A stretch of 64,000 nt of DNA from Peltaster fructicola (lineage: Eukaryota > Ascomycota > Dothideomycetes): contig CP051139.1 in assembly GCA_001592805.2 (NCBI GenBank), positions 2,914,001-2,978,000 of the forward strand, in the 5' to 3' direction. Below the pieces are notes generated by a model. It was not told the DNA's origin, ran no database searches, and saw only the letters and a list, made by a program, of their open reading frames with translations. The position numbers and the translations under genes were made by a program. Below, piece by piece: positions 21,656-31,824 of the stretch (the stretch's first letter is position 1; each line of letters starts with the position of its first letter).

Positions 21656-24646
21656 ATGAGTGTCGAAGGGAGGGCAGTCAAGCGACAGAAGGTCAGCAAT
21701 GGCGGCGAGGCTAACAAGAGCACGCGACAGGGCATATTCGCGCCCTACAGGACCATCGGCCTGGTATCAACCACCTCTGTACCATTCACGAGTACAGCAG
21801 TCGGCAAGACAACCTTCCAGATCACCACATCAACAGGACATAGTCTACAGACCTACGACATCCGCAAGGGACTTCATCTGAACTTTATCACACGACCACA
21901 GACCCCAGAGCTGATCACCGCAAGTATCGCTTGGAAAGAGAAGGTCATTGCGGCATGGAGTGGAGAATCTCCAGAGAACGAAAGGGGTGTTTGGATCTAT
22001 AAGAGAGGCAAAAAGATCGGCGAGCTTGAGCTTCCGGGAGGCTTGGACGAGCCAGTCAACCAATTCAGCGTCTTTGGCAACTGGATCGTTGGCTTGTGTG
22101 ATACTCGAGCTTTGGTGTGGAAAGCAGAGAGTCACGAGTTGTACACACAGTTGCGAGGCATTTCACCTGTACCATTCTCGGGCGCCATAGCGGCAGTTCC
22201 AACCTTCCTCAACAAAATTCTGGTCGGTAGAGAAGATGGCAGCGTTGAGATATGGAACGTGTCTAGCGGTAAGCTCATCTACACAATCCTACCTCCATCA
22301 ACATCCTACGGTGCCGTCACTGCCATAGAGCCCACACCAGCGCTTTCTTTGGCAGCTCTTGCGTACAGCAATGGCATACTTATCATACATGACATCAAGG
22401 CTGACCAGTCTGTCATCGTGCTGAACACTGGTGAGGGCAACCCTGTGACTTCGATAACCTTTCGGACCGACGGCATGGGTGCCGGCGACGATGGCGGCAG
22501 ACCTGGTACAATGGCAACAGCATCCATCATGTCTGGCGACATTACGCTCTGGGATCTCAACGACGGTGGACGACGGGCAGGAGTGCTGCGTACAGCTCAT
22601 CTTCATGCCACTACACATGTGCAGGGTGGCGTGAACAAGGTGCAGTTTCTCTCTGGACAGGCCATTCTCGTAAGCAGTGGTTTGGACAACAGCCTGAAGA
22701 CCTGGATACTCGACGAGACGCCATTCTCGCCTGTACCACGAGTACTGCACCAACGATCTGGCCATGGGGCAGACATAACGAAGCTGCAGTTCCTGCCTAC
22801 GAATAGTGATGGCTCTGAGGATACTGGCAAATGGCTGATGTCCTCGAGTCAAGACAGAAGTCTCTGGGCTTGGTCTCTAAGACGAGATGCGCAAAGTGCA
22901 GAGCTCAGCCAGGGTGCTGTCCAAAGCAAAGCACGAAAGCAAGGACTGCTGGCTGCTGGTAACCAGGACGTCTACCAGGATCTCAAATGTCCGCCTGTCG
23001 CTGGCATTGCATGTAGCCTGAACCGCGATGGCGGTATCGGTGCGCTGCCCGGAAAGCAGCCAATCTGGCAGAACTCGAGGTCCAAGCAGCTTGATGCCGA
23101 GGCCAGCGCTATGACGGGCTGGGAGAGTGTTGTGACAGCGCACGAAGGTGACTCGAAGGCCAGAACCTGGTTCTGGGGACGACGAAGAGCTGGACGATGG
23201 GCATTTCCCACCACTGACAACGGAGAGGTCTCATCTGTGGCCATGTCTCCTTGTGGCACCTTTGCTTTGATTGGCAGTAAGAAGGGAAGCATCGACATGT
23301 TCAATCTACAATCAGGCCAGCACAGACAGCACTTCCCAGCAAGACTGACACCAATGCAAGCCAAACAGCTGAAGCTGGACGTGGTAAAGCACAAGCTTCG
23401 CGAGGAGAGCGATGGCAAGCGAACATTCTTCCGCGGACAAGGACGGCACTCACACGCTGTCGTCGGTCTTGCGGTCGATGAAATGAATAAGAGCGTGGTC
23501 TCAGCTGGCAGCGACGGAAAGGTCAAGTTTTGGGACTTCTCCTCTGGACTGCTTACACACGAATTGGACTGGTCGGCCTCAGCACATATCTTGGACCTCG
23601 TCTTACACCGTGGCGCAAACCTGATCGCCTTCATCTGTTCCGATGTCTGCATTCGTGTTGTCGATATCAGCACGTACAAGCTGATACGCCAGCTGCAGAT
23701 TCCTGTACAGGTGATCTCAGAGCTGCAACACCTGCCGCTGCAGAGCTGTATACTGTCATCAGATGCGCATTGGGTCGTAGCATCGATCGGCCAGCTGATC
23801 GTTGTTTGGGATCTCTCCACCGGACACTTGATCGATGCCATGAAGCTCAGAGACCACTGCACCAGCCTTGACATGTCGCCTACTGGTGAATATCTTGCGG
23901 CAGCCATTCGTGGTAGTGTCGGAATCGAAATATGGAGCAACAAATCACTGTTTAGCTATACACCTGCGCGTCATCTCGACTATTCACAAGTTCTTGATGT
24001 GCTGCATGGCAACGCAATCGAAGCTATAGATGTGGAGGATGCCGATCTTTTGGACTCAGATGATCCAGCGGGCAACCTGACTTCGGACATGCTGTCACTG
24101 TCTTTGGTACCTCGCTCAAGGTGGCAGAATCTGCTCCACCTCGATCTGATCCGACAGAGGAACAAGCCAACAGCACCCGCCGAGAAGCCAAAGCAGGCTC
24201 CATTCTTCCTATCCGGATCGCAGGCCATCCAGACCGGACCGACAACCGAGACACGTGTCTCTGTCAGCAAGATGGAGAGTACAGCATTCGCTAAATATGT
24301 GAAGGCAGCCGGTAGCACGAACGACTATGCTCAGATGCTCGAAGAGCTGGAACAGCTCAGCTCTTCTGCTGCAGACATCGAAATTCGGTCATTGGGCAGT
24401 GGTGAGCTGGTCACGTTTGTCAAAGCACTTACGTGGCTAGCACAACGAGGCAAGAAGTTTGAGCTGGGACAGACATGGATGACGGTCTTCCTGCGTGTTC
24501 ATGGTGACATCGCGCGGAACGACACTGCACTGCGACAAGCAATTCGCGAGTGGAGTACCGAGACGACCAAGGAAAGTCAAAGGGTTCAACAACTAGCAGA
24601 ATACTGCGGCGGATTGGTTAGCTACCTGAGAGCAGCACGTGTATGA
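21656..24646 (+). CDS. UTP21: U3 snoRNP-associated WD40 protein (Utp21/WDR36)
   Basis: Single exon, 996 aa from ATG 21656 (MSVEGRAVKRQKVSNG). Tandem WD40 repeats form two propellers (GREDGSVEIWNVSSGKLIYT, SAGSDGKVKFWDFSSGLL, VVWDLSTGHL). The C-terminal Utp21 domain is recognised by SRWQNLLHLDLIRQRNKP, AEKPKQAPFFLSG and a helical end (GLVSYLRAARV). It belongs to the UTP-B subcomplex of the small-subunit processome, acting in nucleolar 18S pre-rRNA processing. Length agrees with yeast Utp21. The frame is open upstream to 21386, but those codons show no family resemblance. Confidence 0.95.
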   Translation: MSVEGRAVKRQKVSNGGEANKSTRQGIFAPYRTIGLVSTTSVPFTSTAVGKTTFQITTSTGHSLQTYDIRKGLHLNFITRPQTPELITASIAWKEKVIAAWSGESPENERGVWIYKRGKKIGELELPGGLDEPVNQFSVFGNWIVGLCDTRALVWKAESHELYTQLRGISPVPFSGAIAAVPTFLNKILVGREDGSVEIWNVSSGKLIYTILPPSTSYGAVTAIEPTPALSLAALAYSNGILIIHDIKADQSVIVLNTGEGNPVTSITFRTDGMGAGDDGGRPGTMATASIMSGDITLWDLNDGGRRAGVLRTAHLHATTHVQGGVNKVQFLSGQAILVSSGLDNSLKTWILDETPFSPVPRVLHQRSGHGADITKLQFLPTNSDGSEDTGKWLMSSSQDRSLWAWSLRRDAQSAELSQGAVQSKARKQGLLAAGNQDVYQDLKCPPVAGIACSLNRDGGIGALPGKQPIWQNSRSKQLDAEASAMTGWESVVTAHEGDSKARTWFWGRRRAGRWAFPTTDNGEVSSVAMSPCGTFALIGSKKGSIDMFNLQSGQHRQHFPARLTPMQAKQLKLDVVKHKLREESDGKRTFFRGQGRHSHAVVGLAVDEMNKSVVSAGSDGKVKFWDFSSGLLTHELDWSASAHILDLVLHRGANLIAFICSDVCIRVVDISTYKLIRQLQIPVQVISELQHLPLQSCILSSDAHWVVASIGQLIVVWDLSTGHLIDAMKLRDHCTSLDMSPTGEYLAAAIRGSVGIEIWSNKSLFSYTPARHLDYSQVLDVLHGNAIEAIDVEDADLLDSDDPAGNLTSDMLSLSLVPRSRWQNLLHLDLIRQRNKPTAPAEKPKQAPFFLSGSQAIQTGPTTETRVSVSKMESTAFAKYVKAAGSTNDYAQMLEELEQLSSSAADIEIRSLGSGELVTFVKALTWLAQRGKKFELGQTWMTVFLRVHGDIARNDTALRQAIREWSTETTKESQRVQQLAEYCGGLVSYLRAARV

Positions 24647-25475
24647 TCGACGCTGCACGCGAGAGCTGACCCTACTGTCAGCAACAGCCCCTGCAGCGTT
24701 TGCCAATTCTTGTGCTCACAGCAGCAGATACCTGTATCGGCTCCAAAGTATCACTCCGTCATTCCGTCCTGGCAACCCGTTCGAGACAATGATCAAGCAA
24801 GAAGGAACTGTGCCGGCCAGCTCCTAGCGGGAAGACAAGCTCTCAGGGTGGCTGCAGCTCTAGCTCCAGTCGAAGATCCCTGCGCGGAATACTCTGTTCA
24901 TCCTTCACCAATGGATGCATCGTGCCTCAGCCACGAAGCCACGCTGTCACCCTGGATACCTACCTCCCCTCACATTTCTCTCGCCTTGTCCTACTCAGAG
25001 CTGCAGAAGCTGCCCCATGAAAGTTGCATGATCGCGAGTATGAGACGAGTCAGTCGCACATCGCGATCTAGACACAATTCCAGCAGTTAAGTCTAGGGCT
25101 GAGATCGTCAGTGGGCCGTGCATTGTCCATCGAAAGGATCCTGGCGCATGGGATTGCCTGTCGATCTTCAAGCTTAGAGGACAATGCTGACAATGACATG
25201 TGCTGGATGCACGAAATCCATATTGCTGACACCGGCCAAGCAGCTTCGCTCTCGTCCTCTTGTCCATACCCAGTATCTCTCTATTCTCCGTTCTACCAGG
25301 TTTCACACTCCTATTCTCTTTCGCGTATGCATGCGCGCGTACATGTCTCCTGCATCAGTTTAACCACACTTTCGGTACAGGCGCATACTCTTGATTGAGC
25401 GTTGCCGAGCAGAGGCCGCCATTAGGACTTCTCCTCAACACTTTCTCGCCTGGTCTTGCAGCTTACATCCTCATA
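24647..25475. other. Intergenic region with pyrimidine-rich promoter tract
   Basis: 829 bp. The 24710-25090 stretch is open on the plus strand but has no recognisable features and is probably not a gene. The 25240-25380 stretch is strongly C/T-rich on the plus strand, a common feature just upstream of transcription starts in filamentous fungi, and probably marks the promoter of the gene at 25476. Confidence 0.4.
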
Positions 25476-26669
25476 ATGGCGGAATACGATTTCGATGTGT
25501 TCGCCCTGCCGGTCTCTGGCCATTACGACTGTGGCTACAGCTATGGACAGAACAAAAGCAGCCAAGAACCACAGCAAACAGAGACACAACAGGTTTCGCA
25601 CGAAGCAAGTCCTGTCAGAAGTCCCAACAATCTATACAGAGCGAACAGACCAAGACACCTTTCTTTGTCTCGACCGAGGAGCCCACCAACCGTACTGCCG
25701 AATGCCTTCGCGGCTGCACAATCGCCAGCTTCGCCTGGACAGAGTCTCATCAGCCCGAGATCGATGCCTACAACACAGTACGTCCAAACGAATGTATCTG
25801 CGCCTCCTGTTCCACCCAAGCCGTGGACGACATCAGCGCCAGCGACACCGAATCACATGCCATATACCCAACCATGTAGTTCAGACTCTGACCTCTCGAC
25901 TCTATCTTCACGTTCACGGCAGTTTTCGACACAATCTGTAGACACTGCAAACACCTCAGTATATTCGAATTCTTACGACAAGGCGATTGAGCCGGACCCA
26001 TTGCCTTCTCATTCTAACCCACAGTGGCTGTCCTTATCACAATCCGCAGCATTCTCTGGTCCACGACCTATACAGCCTGTACGCCTTGGACGACGCGAAG
26101 TATGTGATTCACATACCGGAGATGCAGTGTTCCAGCTTTCAGAAGTGACGAAGCTGAAGCTGTCGAGGCAAGCAATCTACCAGGTCTACGAGCCTGACTC
26201 TAGCTCGGTCGTTGGTACTTTAGGATATCCATTGGACTCTACGGATGAAGTTGCAGCCATTCTGCGGGGACAGGATATCGTCATGAAGAAGGAGTCGCAT
26301 CGCTGGAACTTCCGACCGTCCTGCTTGATGAAAAAGGGTGCGTCTTGGTACTGGTACAAGGACAAAGTACGCGGAGATGTTATTCTGTCAGATGCGAAGA
26401 AGGGCGGCGTGGCCATAGCGAGGATACACAAAGACCTATTGTCATTTGAGAGAGCAGGCCTCACTCTTGAAATTGTTGACGAGATCTGCTTCTCAGCTAT
26501 GGCTCTCGCCGAGATGGCTCGAAGGAGTGATTCGTACGAGGATGCCTCAAGCCTCGCAACTGCCATTGCTATTGTCGCATTAGGCGAAACAGCAGAGGGC
26601 AAGCACGGTGATGATGCTGTTGACAGCATCTGGAAGCCAAAGAGAAAGTTGACACTTACGCTTCGATAG
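25476..26669 (+). CDS. Uncharacterised protein with tubby/LURP-like C-terminal domain
   Basis: Single exon, 397 aa from ATG 25476 (MAEYDFDVFALPVSG); an in-frame ATG at 25395 adds 27 residues. The first 200 residues are low-complexity and rich in Pro, Ser and Gln (SPPTVLPN, PPVPPKPW). The C-terminal 190 residues look folded: VFQLSEVTKLKLSRQAIYQV, MKKESHRWNFRPSCLMKKGA, WYWYKDKVRGDVILSD, then a helix (FSAMALAEMARRSD). This strand pattern ending in a buried helix recalls the tubby-like/LURP/scramblase fold; that is inference. Function unknown. Its stop lies only 25 bp from that of the convergent neighbour. Confidence 0.8.
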   Translation: MAEYDFDVFALPVSGHYDCGYSYGQNKSSQEPQQTETQQVSHEASPVRSPNNLYRANRPRHLSLSRPRSPPTVLPNAFAAAQSPASPGQSLISPRSMPTTQYVQTNVSAPPVPPKPWTTSAPATPNHMPYTQPCSSDSDLSTLSSRSRQFSTQSVDTANTSVYSNSYDKAIEPDPLPSHSNPQWLSLSQSAAFSGPRPIQPVRLGRREVCDSHTGDAVFQLSEVTKLKLSRQAIYQVYEPDSSSVVGTLGYPLDSTDEVAAILRGQDIVMKKESHRWNFRPSCLMKKGASWYWYKDKVRGDVILSDAKKGGVAIARIHKDLLSFERAGLTLEIVDEICFSAMALAEMARRSDSYEDASSLATAIAIVALGETAEGKHGDDAVDSIWKPKRKLTLTLR

Positions 26670-26694
26670 CACGACATATGACTAATATGATTAC

Positions 26695-28272
26695 CTATAC
26701 TATCTTACGACTGAGTCTGCGATTCTCGCGCTGTCGTTGGAGCTTCTTTGCTTCTCGCCTTCGTTTCTTCCAAGCTCGATCTGTGTCACCTCGTTTCTCG
26801 TAGAAGAACTTCCGGAAGGCACTCTCCTGTTGTGGTGAGTCTTGTCGTTGTGATGCGACCGCTGACTGTTGAGTTGGTGTACCCTCGTCGATATCGTCCT
26901 CAGCGCCGCTAAAACGGAAGTCGAAACGACCATCTATGGCTGCAGTGTCAGGCGTTGGTGCAGCAGACCGCTGGCCTCTCCAGTCGAGATCCTGCTTTGT
27001 ATGTGGCGTTTGTGGTTGGACAGTGGTAGATATCTCTGCTTCGTCGTCTTGAGCACCGAAGAAGCTGAAGGAAGTGCTTATAGGTGGTGGGCGATTCTTC
27101 GCATTAGATGTGTCCGCTGATCGTTTGTATAAAGCTTCGAGAGGATGTATGTCGGGTTTGTCTGTCGTATCTGCTTCTTCGTCGTCTTCCGTCTCAGATG
27201 ATTCTTCGGAGGTCGAGCTTGTAGCGTCCAACACGGAGTCTTCTGAGGAAGACTCATCGTCGTTCTCGATAGTAGGAGATTGTGCGTTGCTTTGAGCCAA
27301 CATATCAACGTCTTGCACCTCAGCATCGTTGTCATTCTCGTCGTCGTCGTCTTCTTCAGGTTCATCCTGTTCAGACACTGGATTTACAGCTCGCGTGACT
27401 TCCTCATCGGAACTATCGACGTCTGCCACATCGTCATCTGAAGTGTCCGTCTGAGCTGCCTCATTTCGCATGGTCTGAACTGCAGCTGGTATCGCTGAGC
27501 TAGTTTGTGTCCCTTTGACTACTGCTTGTCGTTTGTGCTGCTGTTGCTGCTTCTTCGTCTCTGGTTCGACAACCACTCCGTCCTCATCAACCCAACCAAG
27601 ACCGTCCTCGTACGCTACAGCAGGCTTTCGATCTGCTGCAGAACCTTGTGACACAGCGAACGTGCTGCGGTTCCTAGCAAACTCTTCCACAACTACTTCT
27701 CCTCTCCTCGTCTTGCTCTGTCGCTTTTCACTTTTCTTCTTGCTCTTCTCATCTCTTGGTCTCGGCACATTGGCAGGCAACATTGTCTTGAACAGGAGCT
27801 TCTTGTCTGCTGTCATGGGCCCAGCGGTCCTTGACTTCTTCCCTGCAGATTTGTCTTCCGTCCATCCTCTCTTCACATGTCGATCAGCTGTCAACTGATA
27901 TCCTGGGACGACAACATCTCGTGCGCTCTTCTCAGCATCCTCTAGCTTGGCTCTCTTCTTAGTGCTGCGCTTCTCTACGGGCTCATCCACTGCCTCAACT
28001 TTGCGCTTCATGATCGGTCTGGCTTCTTCGATCCGAATCTTCGTTCCCTTTAGCATTGATCCATTCAGCTTCCTCTTGAGCGCTTCGGCATCCGATCGGG
28101 AAACTTGCAAGTAGCCGAATCCTCGTTCAGGGAATGTCTGTACTGCATGAAATGAAGCTTTGCTTTCTGGCTTGCGAAATGCTGCTGGTATGATTTTCTC
28201 GTAGATGCTTGGATTGAATGGTGTAATATGTAGGCGTACAAGATCATGCGGTGATTTAGCCAGATCGATCAT
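26695..28272 (-). CDS. Nucleolar RRM protein (NOL8/Nop8-like)
   Basis: Single exon, 525 aa. An N-terminal RRM-like fold has RLHITPFNPSIYEKIIPAAF, ERGFGYLQVSRSDAEALKRK and LKGTKIRIEEARP. A long Lys/Arg region, a Gln run (KKQQQQHKRQ) and acidic Ser/Asp/Glu tracts follow. The end, SAFRKFFYEKRGDTDRAWKKR, followed by a basic helix, resembles the C-terminus of NOL8/Nop8-type proteins, which act in 60S ribosome biogenesis in the nucleolus. The RRM departs from the canonical RNP motifs. Assignment to Nop8 rather than another nucleolar RRM protein is inference. Divergent from the membrane protein at 28428 (155 bp). Confidence 0.8.
   Translation of the reverse strand: MIDLAKSPHDLVRLHITPFNPSIYEKIIPAAFRKPESKASFHAVQTFPERGFGYLQVSRSDAEALKRKLNGSMLKGTKIRIEEARPIMKRKVEAVDEPVEKRSTKKRAKLEDAEKSARDVVVPGYQLTADRHVKRGWTEDKSAGKKSRTAGPMTADKKLLFKTMLPANVPRPRDEKSKKKSEKRQSKTRRGEVVVEEFARNRSTFAVSQGSAADRKPAVAYEDGLGWVDEDGVVVEPETKKQQQQHKRQAVVKGTQTSSAIPAAVQTMRNEAAQTDTSDDDVADVDSSDEEVTRAVNPVSEQDEPEEDDDDENDNDAEVQDVDMLAQSNAQSPTIENDDESSSEDSVLDATSSTSEESSETEDDEEADTTDKPDIHPLEALYKRSADTSNAKNRPPPISTSFSFFGAQDDEAEISTTVQPQTPHTKQDLDWRGQRSAAPTPDTAAIDGRFDFRFSGAEDDIDEGTPTQQSAVASQRQDSPQQESAFRKFFYEKRGDTDRAWKKRRREAKKLQRQRENRRLSRKIV
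27530..27560 (+). repeat. CTG-type triplet run
   Basis: Imperfect CTG/TTG run on the plus strand, encoding the short Gln tract of the NOL8-like protein on the minus strand. Confidence 0.5.
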
Positions 28273-28427
28273 CCTGTGTCCTCATATTCGTGGTTGCTCG
28301 CGAGTATGTCGCATGCTCAGAATTGTAGCAGGAATTATCACAGGCACTTCCATCTGTTGTGGAGACAAGCGTCCGCTACCACAGACATCACCGCCTCGTT
28401 GGGTAGGCCTTCACAGCGACATCGACA

Positions 28428-28957
28428 ATGGCAAGCATCAAGTTTTGGCAATTGTTGTTGTTACTGCTTGCGAGTATAGCAGTCTGCCAAGCAGCCTGTG
28501 AGTATGCGCCACAGCGCCTTGTCCGAGACTCACAATATCACAGCACCAACATCGTTCTGTAAATGCACCTGCTTCACGAACAGCACGATCATCGCCCTCG
28601 ACACGCATAAAAAGTCTACTGTGGGCAGCGACGACAGTGTGAAGAAGCGAACATGTCAGGATTGCAACAAGCAGTTCTGCCTTGATTACAACCTGCCTAT
28701 ATGCAAGGCCGCGAAAGAGGAGGACGTGTTCACACAATGCTTTCAACGCGATAGCAGAAAGGATCAGGCTGTGGTCTTCATATTCATCTTTGCGACTGTG
28801 GGTCTATTGACATGGGCGACTGCAAAGCCATGGTTCGAGAAGTGGCAGAGCGTAAGAATGATTGTTATCCGCGCCATGCAGCACTGACGATTTGCAGAAG
28901 CGACAAGGCCAGCAGGCGTACACTCCTGTCTTTGGCAATGGCCAGGACTTGCGGTGA
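28428..28957 (+). CDS. Cys-rich single-pass membrane protein, conserved in fungi
   Basis: Three exons: 28428-28497, 28544-28851, 28898-28957 (145 aa), both introns 46 nt. A signal peptide (MASIKFWQLLLLLLASIAVC) is followed by a lumenal Cys-rich domain (SFCKCTCFTNSTIIAL, CQDCNKQFCLDY, PICKAAKEEDVFTQCFQRDS), a membrane helix (AVVFIFIFATVGLLTWATA) and a short cytosolic tail. The ten or so lumenal cysteines suggest disulfides in the secretory pathway. The arrangement looks conserved in Pezizomycotina, but I know no named function. The exon joins restore QAASPTSFCK and KWQSKRQGQQAYTP without stops. Confidence 0.85.
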
Positions 28958-29111
28958 AGACATCCTCTCGTAAAAGACTGCCCTTTTCACCATTTCGTCC
29001 AAGCAGTGAGTGCTAAGTGCAGTACGACCATGTTCCGCTCCTAAGGAGACCATATCCAGTACATGGAAGCGCTCAATACTGACTAGAGAACGATCCTGGT
29101 CGTTACCTTAC

Positions 29112-29844
29112 TCAGCCAGACTCGTCTCGATAGAGGTCCTCCAAGTGGTGAATCATACGTCGCTGGAGTTGTCGCAGCTCTGATCGGGTTATCGGTCGAC
29201 TGTAACGAGGCTGGCCTGGCGCTGGGCTAGCAGCTTCGTCGCCTCGATCGTCCTCGCAAATCAACGAGGCTTGCGTGCCGAAGAAGGGCACCCCTAAAGC
29301 TTTCAGCTCTCTGGTCGCTTCGACATCCCAGGCTTGTCTTTGTCGATGTGCCTTGAGGTCATATGCGGCGAGTTCTGCATCTGCAGTCGTGTCACTGCCG
29401 GTCGACGACTCGGTGCTGGAGCGGAGGGACTGTAGAATGAACATGGCTTGGGCGGTGGTCTGCGAGCGATTCGCCTGAGTTTGCTTAAGTCTCCTGCGCT
29501 CCATCATCATTACCATATCCCGACGACGCTCCTCGTCCATAAGCTATGGCAAGAGTTAGATGGCGGTGGCGCCAGGACAAGTATGGCTATACCTTGCGTA
29601 TGCTTTCCGCGAAGCTCCTGTTCTGAGCTGCTATCTTGGTCACACATCTCAGACCTTCTTGCCAGGTTGTGATTGTCGCAGGATCAATGGTTGGAGGAAC
29701 AGGCTAAACGAACATCAGCAAGTAACAGCAGACGCTGGGAAGAGAAAGACACGCTTGTGATGCTGATGGTATACCTGTTGCCGGTTGAGGTTGTGAGAAT
29801 TGCGCCAATGTCGCGAGGATACTCTGTAGATCCGGCGCCGACAT
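29112..29844 (-). CDS. Conserved fungal helical protein; first splice phase unresolved
   Basis: Apparent exons 29844-29775, 29703-29593 and 29543-29112. The N-terminus MSAPDLQSILATLAQFSQ and the middle VPPTIDPATITTWQEGLRCV look like one recognisable fungal family, followed by a Lys/Arg/Gln coiled coil and KALGVPFFGT. The second intron (49 nt) fits perfectly. The first intron has a good donor (GTATAC) and acceptor (GTTTAG), 71 nt apart, but joining them leaves the two parts one base out of frame. Either the start exon is different, there is an undetected small exon, or there is a 1-nt error or indel. Function unknown; shares a 215-bp divergent promoter with the gene at 30060. Confidence 0.6.
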
Positions 29845-30059
29845 AGTTACTGACCTCTATCTAGCAACAGAGTATGTTTTGTGATGTGTAAGAACTTTAA
29901 GCTTCCAATTGTCGCTGGCGTCAAACCCGTAGCGTCATCAATCATCTGGTTAAAAGTTTGAGGAGTCGAGATCATCGATCACAACATCACTACATACATG
30001 CGATCATTCACATCTACAACTTTCTCAAGTGACGCAGCAGGATTACCAGCTATACGACG

Positions 30060-30833
30060 ATGCCAAAGACAGCGGCCGATGCGACTAGGTTCACAGCCAC
30101 AGGACCATATGCGTCCAACATGGCATCAAGCACAGCTACGTTAAATCCATCGTCCACACGAATAGACTTCGGCAAGGCACCACCGAATGAGACACCACAA
30201 CAGAAGATCGCACGTTTAAGAGCTGCTGCTGCATTGGCGCGAAGGCCGAAGGAAGATACCTTCGATAAAGTGGTCAGAATAGGACGACGATGGGCAGACA
30301 GAGCGCATCGTGTCACAGCATTGAGTCTCCTAGGCTTGACGATAGTCTCTGTTCTTGTTGCTGGCGCAGGAATCACAGATCTGGTATTGCACAACCGGCG
30401 CAGACGACGTGATTGGTACGCGGAACAAGATCTCAAACGAGCAGCGGACGTCCAAGAAGCAAAAGCCGCATTAGGTGCTGGCACGATAACACAGGACCAA
30501 TTGCTCTTGCTGGGACAAGAGAGGGCGAAGTTTGAGGCTGCTGAGGCCAGGAAGAACAAGCCCGGTATGTTCAAGAGTGCCAGTAATTATCTCTTCGGAG
30601 GCCTGGCAAAGGAAGAGCAGAAGGGCGGACGACTAGCAGCAGCTCCACAGCCAACACCATCCATCAGGGAACAAGTAGCGGAAATGGTGCAGACCACACA
30701 GACGGTAGCTATCAAGACAGAAGAGGCGGTGCTACCGCAAGGTGGACCATTGGACCGACAAGCACAACATATATACGATGCAGCATTACACCAGGGAACG
30801 AGTTGGCGGAAGTGGCTGCTACGACAGCCGTGA
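30060..30833 (+). CDS. COX14-type cytochrome c oxidase assembly-domain protein
   Basis: Single exon, 257 aa. After a low-complexity N-terminus comes ETPQQKIARLRAAAALARR, then RIGRRWADRAHRVTALSLLG leading into one membrane helix (LTIVSVLVAGAGITDLVL) and a basic stop (HNRRRRRDWYAEQDLKR). This block matches the fungal 'cytochrome oxidase c assembly' family around yeast Cox14, an inner mitochondrial membrane factor regulating COX1 synthesis. The protein is far longer than yeast Cox14, with a helical C-terminus (AAAPQPTPSIREQVAEMV). Family placement is good; the exact role is inferred. Convergent with the next gene, 40 bp between stops. Confidence 0.8.
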   Translation: MPKTAADATRFTATGPYASNMASSTATLNPSSTRIDFGKAPPNETPQQKIARLRAAAALARRPKEDTFDKVVRIGRRWADRAHRVTALSLLGLTIVSVLVAGAGITDLVLHNRRRRRDWYAEQDLKRAADVQEAKAALGAGTITQDQLLLLGQERAKFEAAEARKNKPGMFKSASNYLFGGLAKEEQKGGRLAAAPQPTPSIREQVAEMVQTTQTVAIKTEEAVLPQGGPLDRQAQHIYDAALHQGTSWRKWLLRQP

Positions 30834-30873
30834 GTTGTATCATAAACCCGTGTAACACTACAACAAAGCTCAC

Positions 30874-31824
30874 TCAGGCATTGCCGTATCGTTGTTGTGC
30901 CAATGCCCTCAAGGTCTCCATCGTCTTTGCCTCCTTCCGACGATGTTCTGCAAGTCGTTCCTCTCGTTCAGCAGCTCGAGCACGTAGCACCTCTTCCTTT
31001 CTGATCTCACGTTCGTTCTTCTGCCGCTTTTCGGCTCTCAACTTGGCCTTGTAGGCATCGATATCGTCTCCCATCAAATCGCTATCTGCGATCTCAGTGG
31101 CGCCGGCGTCCTTGGCGTCTGCAAAGACTCTGTTTGAGAGAGCAACATCACGCTTCTTCTCGAGATGCCGCTCACGTGAACCAGGCTCTGCTCGTGGTAC
31201 AAGCTCGTCTAGACGCTCCTTGTTTGCCTTGCGCTGCAGTTGCCGGTCCTGCTGATGCTCAAGCCGGAGGTCCGCTCGATCCTGCTGTGCAAGCTCACGC
31301 TGGTATTGGAGGTCTTGCAAGCTGGGTATAGCAGGCCCATGAGACAGTGCCGTTGGCAGGTGAGGTCCCACATCATCGCCAGAGTCCTCGGGCTCGTCCA
31401 GAGCTTGTTGAGAAGGCGACGCCTTGATTGTCATCTCAGAAAGGTTGTCTTGCGATTCGGATCTTTCCTTTGCTCGCAGCAGTACTTGTGAATCATACCA
31501 TCCCTCTGATAGCTCACCACGATTCCACTTCCCGATGAAGCTCTTCCATCTACCTTTCACTTCGTGATCAGCCAGTTCGCTAAGCACCAAGCGTTTTTGT
31601 AGCTGAAGATAGTCAGCGAATAGAGCTTTGTATTGTTCGAGGTCGTGTTTGCTGAGCTCATGCTGGCCATATGGCAAGCGGCTTGGCTGTGTATGATCTA
31701 TTCGAGACCGTTTGATGGCAGGCGATCGCGTTCGTGTCTTATCAGGACCTCTCTTCAGCGTTTTCTCTCGAGGAGAGAGTTGTCGCCTCTCCCGTCGATC
31801 GTCTCTCGAAACAGAATTATGCAT
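30874..31824 (-). CDS. Conserved charged coiled-coil protein
   Basis: Single exon, 316 aa, starting MHNSVSRDDRRERRQLSP. A basic RS-like N-terminus (KRGPDKTRTRSPAIKRSR) suggests nuclear location. A conserved-looking globular part follows: LSKHDLEQYKALFADYLQLQ, then VKGRWKSFIGKWNRGELSEG. The C-terminal half is helical with LDELVPRAEPGSRERHLEKK, SDLMGDDIDAYKAK and a long Arg/Glu coiled coil ending MRALAQQ-like. This block looks conserved in eukaryotic nuclear proteins, but I cannot name the family with confidence. No frame problems. Confidence 0.8.
   Translation of the reverse strand: MHNSVSRDDRRERRQLSPREKTLKRGPDKTRTRSPAIKRSRIDHTQPSRLPYGQHELSKHDLEQYKALFADYLQLQKRLVLSELADHEVKGRWKSFIGKWNRGELSEGWYDSQVLLRAKERSESQDNLSEMTIKASPSQQALDEPEDSGDDVGPHLPTALSHGPAIPSLQDLQYQRELAQQDRADLRLEHQQDRQLQRKANKERLDELVPRAEPGSRERHLEKKRDVALSNRVFADAKDAGATEIADSDLMGDDIDAYKAKLRAEKRQKNEREIRKEEVLRARAAEREERLAEHRRKEAKTMETLRALAQQRYGNA

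Noticed and set aside
24710-25090. 126-codon plus-strand open frame after UTP21
   Set aside because: No recognisable domain, no homologous pattern, and it runs into promoter-like pyrimidine DNA.
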